A stretch of 64,000 nucleotides of DNA from Duganella zoogloeoides. GTDB taxonomy: Bacteria; Pseudomonadota; Gammaproteobacteria; Burkholderiales; Burkholderiaceae_D. Numbering within the stretch: the stretch's first letter is position 1; each line of letters begins with the position of its first letter. The DNA lies in NCBI RefSeq assembly GCF_034479515.1, contig NZ_CP140152.1:1488001-1552000 (forward strand), read 5' to 3'. A program made the position numbers and the translations under genes. The notes beneath the pieces were generated by a model, which did no database searches, was not told where the DNA came from, and saw only the letters and a program-made list of their open reading frames with translations. Below are positions 60,212-64,000 of the stretch, in pieces.

Positions 60212-60888
60212 CCATGGTAATCAACGTCGATATCCGCAAGACCCTGCGCTCGGGCGACCGCGTGTTCGAGCTCGATGCCCGCTTCGAGTCGGCCAGTACG
60301 CGCGTGGTGATCTACGGCCCGTCGGGCGCCGGCAAGAGCCAGCTCCTGAAAGCGGTGGCGGGCTTGATGACGCCGGACCAGGGCCGCATCGCGCTGGCCG
60401 GGCGCTGCCTGTTCGACGCTGCCGCCGGCATCGATGTGACGCCGCAACACCGCCGCGTGGCCTACCTGTTCCAGGACTATGCACTGTTCCCGCATCTCAA
60501 TGTGCGGCAGAATATCGCTTTTGGTCTGCAACCCGGCTGGCGCAATCCGCTGGCGCGCGTCGATGTGGAGGCGGTGCGCTATTGGCTGGCAGCGTTCGAG
60601 CTCGAGCACGTGGCGCAGCAGTTGCCGCACCAGCTGTCGGGCGGCCAGCGTCAGCGCGTGGCCCTGGCGCGCGCGCTGGCGCCGCAGCCGGGCGCATTGT
60701 TACTCGACGAGCCGTTCGCCGCGCTCGACCCGGGCCTGCGCGAACGCATGCGCGCCGAGCTCGATGCATTGCAACGCCGCCTGGCGATACCGATGATACT
60801 GATCACCCACGATCCCGAGGACGTGCGCGCGTTCGGCGACCACGTGCTGCGCATGAACCAGGGACGGCTCGAGGAGCACGCACCATGA
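60208..60888 (+). CDS. modC: Molybdate ABC transporter ATP-binding protein ModC, short form
   Basis: A 226-residue ATPase: Walker A YGPSGAGKSQLLKAV, Q-loop LFQDYALFP, signature LSGGQRQRVALARAL, Walker B LLLDEPFAALDPG and the switch His in ILITHDPED. Canonical ModC proteins are about 350 residues with a C-terminal Mop/TOBE regulatory domain that binds molybdate; here the protein stops after the ATPase core. Molybdate sensing may thus rest on the Mop pair in the adjacent ModE. Overlaps modB and modE by 4 bases each. Confidence 0.9.
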   Translation: MTMVINVDIRKTLRSGDRVFELDARFESASTRVVIYGPSGAGKSQLLKAVAGLMTPDQGRIALAGRCLFDAAAGIDVTPQHRRVAYLFQDYALFPHLNVRQNIAFGLQPGWRNPLARVDVEAVRYWLAAFELEHVAQQLPHQLSGGQRQRVALARALAPQPGALLLDEPFAALDPGLRERMRAELDALQRRLAIPMILITHDPEDVRAFGDHVLRMNQGRLEEHAP

Positions 60889-61694
60889 ATGACGATCACA
60901 AGACGCTGGCATTGCAGGGCAATGTCTGGATGACCATCGGCGGCCAGAAGCTGGGCGGTCAGGACCGGGTGGAATTGCTGTCAGCCATCGCTGCCCACGG
61001 TTCGATCACGGCGGCGGCCAAGGCGGTGGGCATGAGCTACAAAGGCGCCTGGGATGCCATCGAGGCGATGAACAACCTGGCCGGCGAGCCGCTGCTTGAA
61101 CGCGTGGCCGGCGGCAAGGGGGGCGGCGGCACCCGGCTCACCAGCCGCGGCACCCAGCTGGTCGAGAATTTTCGCAAGATCGAGGCGGCGCACCGCCAGT
61201 TCGTGGCGCACCTGAGCGAACAGTCGCACGCGCTGGCCGATGATTTGTTAATGATACGGAGAATGAAAATGAAGACCAGCGCGCGCAACCAGTTCAGCGG
61301 CACGGTGGTGGCCTTGAAAGAGGGTGCCGTCAACGACGAGGTGATACTCGAGGTAGTGGGCGGTCAGAACATCGTGGCCACCATCACCCGCGACAGCCGC
61401 GAGAGCCTGGGACTGGTGGTCGGCGCGGAAGCGTTTGCGCTGGTCAAGGCTTCATCGGTGATCGTGGTGACGGACCTGGGCGGCGCGCGCTTGTCGGCCC
61501 GTAACCAGCTGGCGGGCACCATCAGCCGCGTGGTGCCCGGCGCGGTCAATACCGAGGTGAGTATCGACCTGCCGGGCGGCGGCGTAATCGCCGCCATCGT
61601 CACGCGCGACAGCGGCGAGGCACTGGGCCTGGTCGAGGGCGGCGCGGCGGTGGCAGTGTTCAAGGCGTCGAGCGTGATTGTAGGGACGTCGTAG
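60885..61694 (+). CDS. modE: Molybdate-dependent regulator ModE
   Basis: A 269-residue ModE: N-terminal winged HTH (VELLSAIAAHGSITAAAKAV, then GMSYKGAWDAIEAMNNLAG) and two Mop domains (residues about 130-195, SARNQFSGTVVALKEGAVND, and about 200-268, SARNQLAGTISRVVPGAVNT). Two Mop repeats per chain match the E. coli type. ATG overlaps the modC stop. It presumably represses its own operon through the operator at 58712. Confidence 0.93.
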   Translation: MNDDHKTLALQGNVWMTIGGQKLGGQDRVELLSAIAAHGSITAAAKAVGMSYKGAWDAIEAMNNLAGEPLLERVAGGKGGGGTRLTSRGTQLVENFRKIEAAHRQFVAHLSEQSHALADDLLMIRRMKMKTSARNQFSGTVVALKEGAVNDEVILEVVGGQNIVATITRDSRESLGLVVGAEAFALVKASSVIVVTDLGGARLSARNQLAGTISRVVPGAVNTEVSIDLPGGGVIAAIVTRDSGEALGLVEGGAAVAVFKASSVIVGTS

Positions 61695-61822
61695 GGACGC
61701 CGTAGGAACGCCATCGGCACGCTCCGCTGCTCAGGCACGCCATGATGCATACCATCACTACGCCGGTCTGACCGCCGAGATACGTCGCCATCAGGCGACA
61801 CCCGTGCCGGACCGGCGTCCGC

Positions 61823-62185
61823 CTAGCCCTTGCTACTCTGGCGGTTGCCGCTGCCGGAAGCTTGCTCCGAGCCCCGGCTGCTTCGTTCGGCAGCTGCCGC
61901 CCGCGCGGCCGATTGCCGGCTTTCGCCGCCCTTGCGGCCGATGGCGGCCATGTGCTCGCGGTTGCGGCTGACCGCCTCGCCGCCTTTCTGGCCGGCGCGC
62001 CGTGCTTCTTCGGAATCGAATTCATGCGCCGTGCCTTTTTGGTGCGCGGCCTGTCCGCCCTTGCTGGCGATGCTGCGTTGGGTGGCCTGGTCCATGGCGG
62101 CGAAGCCGCGCTTGGCCGGGGTTTTGGGTTGGGTCTGGTCTTCCCCATCCTTGCTTGCTGCATTGCGTTGATTGCTGCTTGCCAT
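61823..62185 (-). CDS. KGG-domain stress-induced protein
   Basis: A 120-residue hydrophilic protein with three KGG repeats (SIASKGGQAAHQKG, ARRAGQKGGEAVSRNREHM, AAIGRKGGESRQ), rich in Ala/Ser/Gln/Arg and probably disordered. KGG proteins such as E. coli YciG are general stress proteins involved in surface motility or desiccation. Strong AGGAGG ribosome-binding site. The upstream region has no convincing Crp-type site. Confidence 0.83.
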   Translation of the reverse strand: MASSNQRNAASKDGEDQTQPKTPAKRGFAAMDQATQRSIASKGGQAAHQKGTAHEFDSEEARRAGQKGGEAVSRNREHMAAIGRKGGESRQSAARAAAAERSSRGSEQASGSGNRQSSKG

Positions 62186-62410
62186 TGCTGCCTCCTGGGT
62201 TGTGGTCGGGTTGCGAACAGCCAAAGCCGCTGCTCTGCATGTTAGAGGTGCAAGGTTGATGAAAGTTCCACGTCATTTGCGATGCGATCGACGTGGTGTT
62301 TGACGGTGCGCCAACGGCGCGCGGGCCGCAGTTTTACTGCAATGGCCGCGCCGTGCGACAATACCGGCCTCGTTATTCTCTTGTTGTTATTGAAATTGAC
62401 TGCGGCGGCC

Positions 62411-63280
62411 ATGACCAACCCTGAATACATCCTCACTCTTTCTTGCCTCGACCAGCGCGGCATCGTGCACCGCGTGTCCGGTTTCCTGGCCGATCACGGT
62501 TGCAACATCATCGACTCCGCCCAGTTTGGCGACAGCGAATCGCGGCTGTTTTTCATGCGCGTGCATTTTGCGCTGGAAGACGGCGGCGTCAACGACGAGC
62601 TGCTGCGCGCCGACTTTGCGCTGCTCGCAGCCGGCATGCAGCTGGACTGGGAACTGCGCGACGCACACTACAAGCCGCGCGTGCTGCTGATGGTGTCGAA
62701 AATCGGCCATTGCCTGAACGACTTGCTGTTCCGTTACAAGAGCGGTTTGCTGCCGGTCGAGATTCCGGCCATCGTTTCGAACCACATGGATTTCTACCAG
62801 CTGGCAGCGAGCTACAATATTCCGTTCCACCACCTGCCACTGGCCGCTGGTGCGCCGGAATCGGCCAAGCTGGCGCAGGAAGCGCGCGTGCAGGACCTGA
62901 TGCAGCACCACCAGATCGACCTCGTGGTCCTGGCGCGCTACATGCAGATCCTGTCGCCGGGCATGTGCGCCGCGCTCAAGGGCAAGGCCATCAATATCCA
63001 CCATTCGTTCCTGCCCAGCTTCAAGGGCGCCAAGCCGTATGCCCAGGCGCACCATCGCGGCGTCAAGCTGATCGGCGCCACCGCGCACTTCGTCACCGGC
63101 GACCTCGATGAAGGCCCGATCATCGAGCAGGACGTCGAACGCGTCGATCATTCGATGGATGCCGAGACGCTGTCGGCCATCGGCCGCGACGTCGAATGCG
63201 TGGTGCTGGCGCGCGCTGTGAAATGGTTTGTCGAACACCGCATCTTGCAGAACGGCGACAAGACTGTCGTCTTCAAATAA
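62411..63280 (+). CDS. purU: Formyltetrahydrofolate deformylase PurU
   Basis: A 289-residue enzyme: N-terminal ACT domain (TLSCLDQRGIVHRVSGFLAD) and C-terminal formyltransferase-like domain with NIHHSFLPSFKGAKPYAQA and the catalytic Asp in VTGDLDEGPIIEQDV. It splits 10-formyl-THF to THF and formate, balancing one-carbon pools. The ATG at 62411 was chosen by family length; the frame extends upstream. It precedes yaeQ by 17 bases. Confidence 0.92.
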   Translation: MTNPEYILTLSCLDQRGIVHRVSGFLADHGCNIIDSAQFGDSESRLFFMRVHFALEDGGVNDELLRADFALLAAGMQLDWELRDAHYKPRVLLMVSKIGHCLNDLLFRYKSGLLPVEIPAIVSNHMDFYQLAASYNIPFHHLPLAAGAPESAKLAQEARVQDLMQHHQIDLVVLARYMQILSPGMCAALKGKAINIHHSFLPSFKGAKPYAQAHHRGVKLIGATAHFVTGDLDEGPIIEQDVERVDHSMDAETLSAIGRDVECVVLARAVKWFVEHRILQNGDKTVVFK

Positions 63281-63297
63281 TTTACAGAGAAATACCA

Positions 63298-63840
63298 ATG
63301 GCACTCAAAGCAACAATCTACAAAGCCGAGTTATCGATTGCGGACATGGACCGCAATTACTACGGCACCCACGCGCTCACCCTGGCCAAGCATCCGTCCG
63401 AAACCGACGAGCGCGTGATGGTACGGCTGCTGGCCTTTGCCATCCACGCCAGCGATTCGCTCACGTTCACCAAGGGGCTGTTCGACGTCGACGAGCCGGA
63501 CCTGTGGCAGAAGGACCTGACCGGCGCCATCGAGCTGTGGATCAATGTCGGCCAGCCCGACGAAAAAATCATGCTCAAGGCCAGCGGACGCTCGAACCAG
63601 GTGGTGGTGTACAGCTACGCGGCCACCAGCAATATCTGGTGGAAGGGCATCGCCAACAAGGTCGAACGCTGCAAGAACCTGACCGTGATCGACCTGCCGT
63701 CGGAAGCGACCGAGCAACTGGCGCTGATGGCCCAGCGCACCATGCAACTGCAATGCACGATCCAGGACGGCCAGATCTGGCTGACCGACGGCGTCACCAC
63801 CATCGAATTCCCGCGCGAAACGCTCAAGGAAGCGCGCTAA
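63298..63840 (+). CDS. yaeQ: YaeQ-family protein
   Basis: A 180-residue protein matching YaeQ: MALKATIYKAELSIADMDRN at the N-terminus, LTLAKHPSETDERVMVRLLA and EPDLWQKDLTGAIELWINVG. YaeQ has a PD-(D/E)XK nuclease-like fold of uncertain activity; in E. coli it is linked to transcription elongation only by suppressor data. It follows purU by 17 bases, so the two may be co-transcribed. Confidence 0.9.
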   Translation: MALKATIYKAELSIADMDRNYYGTHALTLAKHPSETDERVMVRLLAFAIHASDSLTFTKGLFDVDEPDLWQKDLTGAIELWINVGQPDEKIMLKASGRSNQVVVYSYAATSNIWWKGIANKVERCKNLTVIDLPSEATEQLALMAQRTMQLQCTIQDGQIWLTDGVTTIEFPRETLKEAR

Positions 63841-63851
63841 CCATCTGCTCT

Positions 63852-63881
63852 CACGCGGTTTGATCCATCGCAAACCGCGTG
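63852..63881 (+). terminator. Hairpin after yaeQ
   Basis: CACGCGGTTTG-atccatcg-CAAACCGCGTG: perfect 11-base stem, followed by CATTTC, with a weak T run. Likely terminator. Confidence 0.65.
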
Positions 63882-63928
63882 CATTTCACCGGCGATCTGG
63901 GCCGGTCATGCCAGTGCTACATTTGGCC

Positions 63929-64000
63929 ATGACCAGCCAGGCCGACACCGTCTATAAACAACTGTTCTCGCATCCCGAGATCTTGCGCGAGCTGCTGACC
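63929..64000 (+). CDS. Rpn/YhgA-like nuclease or transposase-family protein, N-terminal fragment
   Basis: The gene runs off the window after 24 codons. The visible start MTSQADTVYKQLFSHPEILR resembles the Rpn recombination-promoting nuclease (YhgA-like, PD-(D/E)XK) family, which begins with a similar YK.LFSHPE segment. These proteins are often annotated as transposases and promote RecA-independent recombination. The call rests on a short segment. Confidence 0.6.
   Translation, partial: MTSQADTVYKQLFSHPEILRELLT

Noticed and set aside
62319..62337. Crp-type dyad upstream of the KGG gene
   Set aside because: Only one half (GGCGCAC) is good, and there is no -10 17 bp beyond the would-be -35.

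Overview
The window is a GC-rich stretch of a betaproteobacterial chromosome. Gene content (RhlE with a long Gly-rich tail, Gcr-type membrane protein, Gram-negative porin, KGG, DUF4398 and glycine-zipper proteins) most resembles Oxalobacteraceae of the Massilia/Duganella/Janthinobacterium type. That assignment is inferred from family content, not from a marker gene. I see no rRNA, tRNA, CRISPR array, integrase or insertion sequence. The window opens inside an AraC-type regulator and closes inside an Rpn/YhgA-like nuclease gene.

Layout. 1-13.8 kb: metabolic and envelope genes (two aminotransferases, a DUF3857/transglutaminase protein, a DUF748 AsmA-like protein, an RhtA-type exporter, a quinone-oxidoreductase/LysR divergent pair). 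13.9-14.4 kb: a small two-ORF unit behind two tandem LexA boxes. 14.4-16.9 kb: PAP2 phosphatase, lipid kinase and metallophosphoesterase in one operon. 16.9-18.6 kb: LysR/SDR divergent pair. 18.7-25.4 kb: PLD lipoprotein with the Gcr protein, a CoA transferase, a porin and a DUF3617 protein. 25.5-42.4 kb: a dense block of small envelope and stress-type proteins (glycine-zipper, BON, OmpA, DUF4398, DUF883/YqjE, ferritin-like, DUF3309, BrkB, AI-2E) containing its own Crp/Fnr-family regulator. 42.4-47.9 kb: hydroxypyruvate isomerase-like protein, RhlE, SuhB, TrmJ, a lipase-like hydrolase. 47.9-53.1 kb: a sensor kinase followed by a 1217-residue REC-REC-GAF-PAS-GGDEF-EAL-REC protein. 53.1-58.6 kb: TetR, TPR-like protein, LOG hydrolase, glycosyltransferase, Tat oxidoreductase, YgjP-like peptidase. 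58.7-61.7 kb: modABC-modE behind a ModE operator. 61.8-64 kb: KGG protein, PurU, YaeQ, nuclease fragment.

Main observation: about a dozen promoters between 22.3 and 40.1 kb share one architecture. A palindrome close to GTGCG-N4-CGCAC (GTG-N8-CAC, the half-site geometry of CRP/FNR proteins) ends on the first base of a poor -35 hexamer (about CAGACT), which sits 17 bp from a TATWMT-like -10. This puts the palindrome centre near -41.5, the classic class II CRP/FNR activator position. The sites lie upstream of the envelope/stress genes and of the Crp/Fnr regulator at 26633 itself, whose predicted transcript starts at its ATG (leaderless). I infer a local regulon run by that protein or a paralogue; the sequence shows the sites, not the binding.
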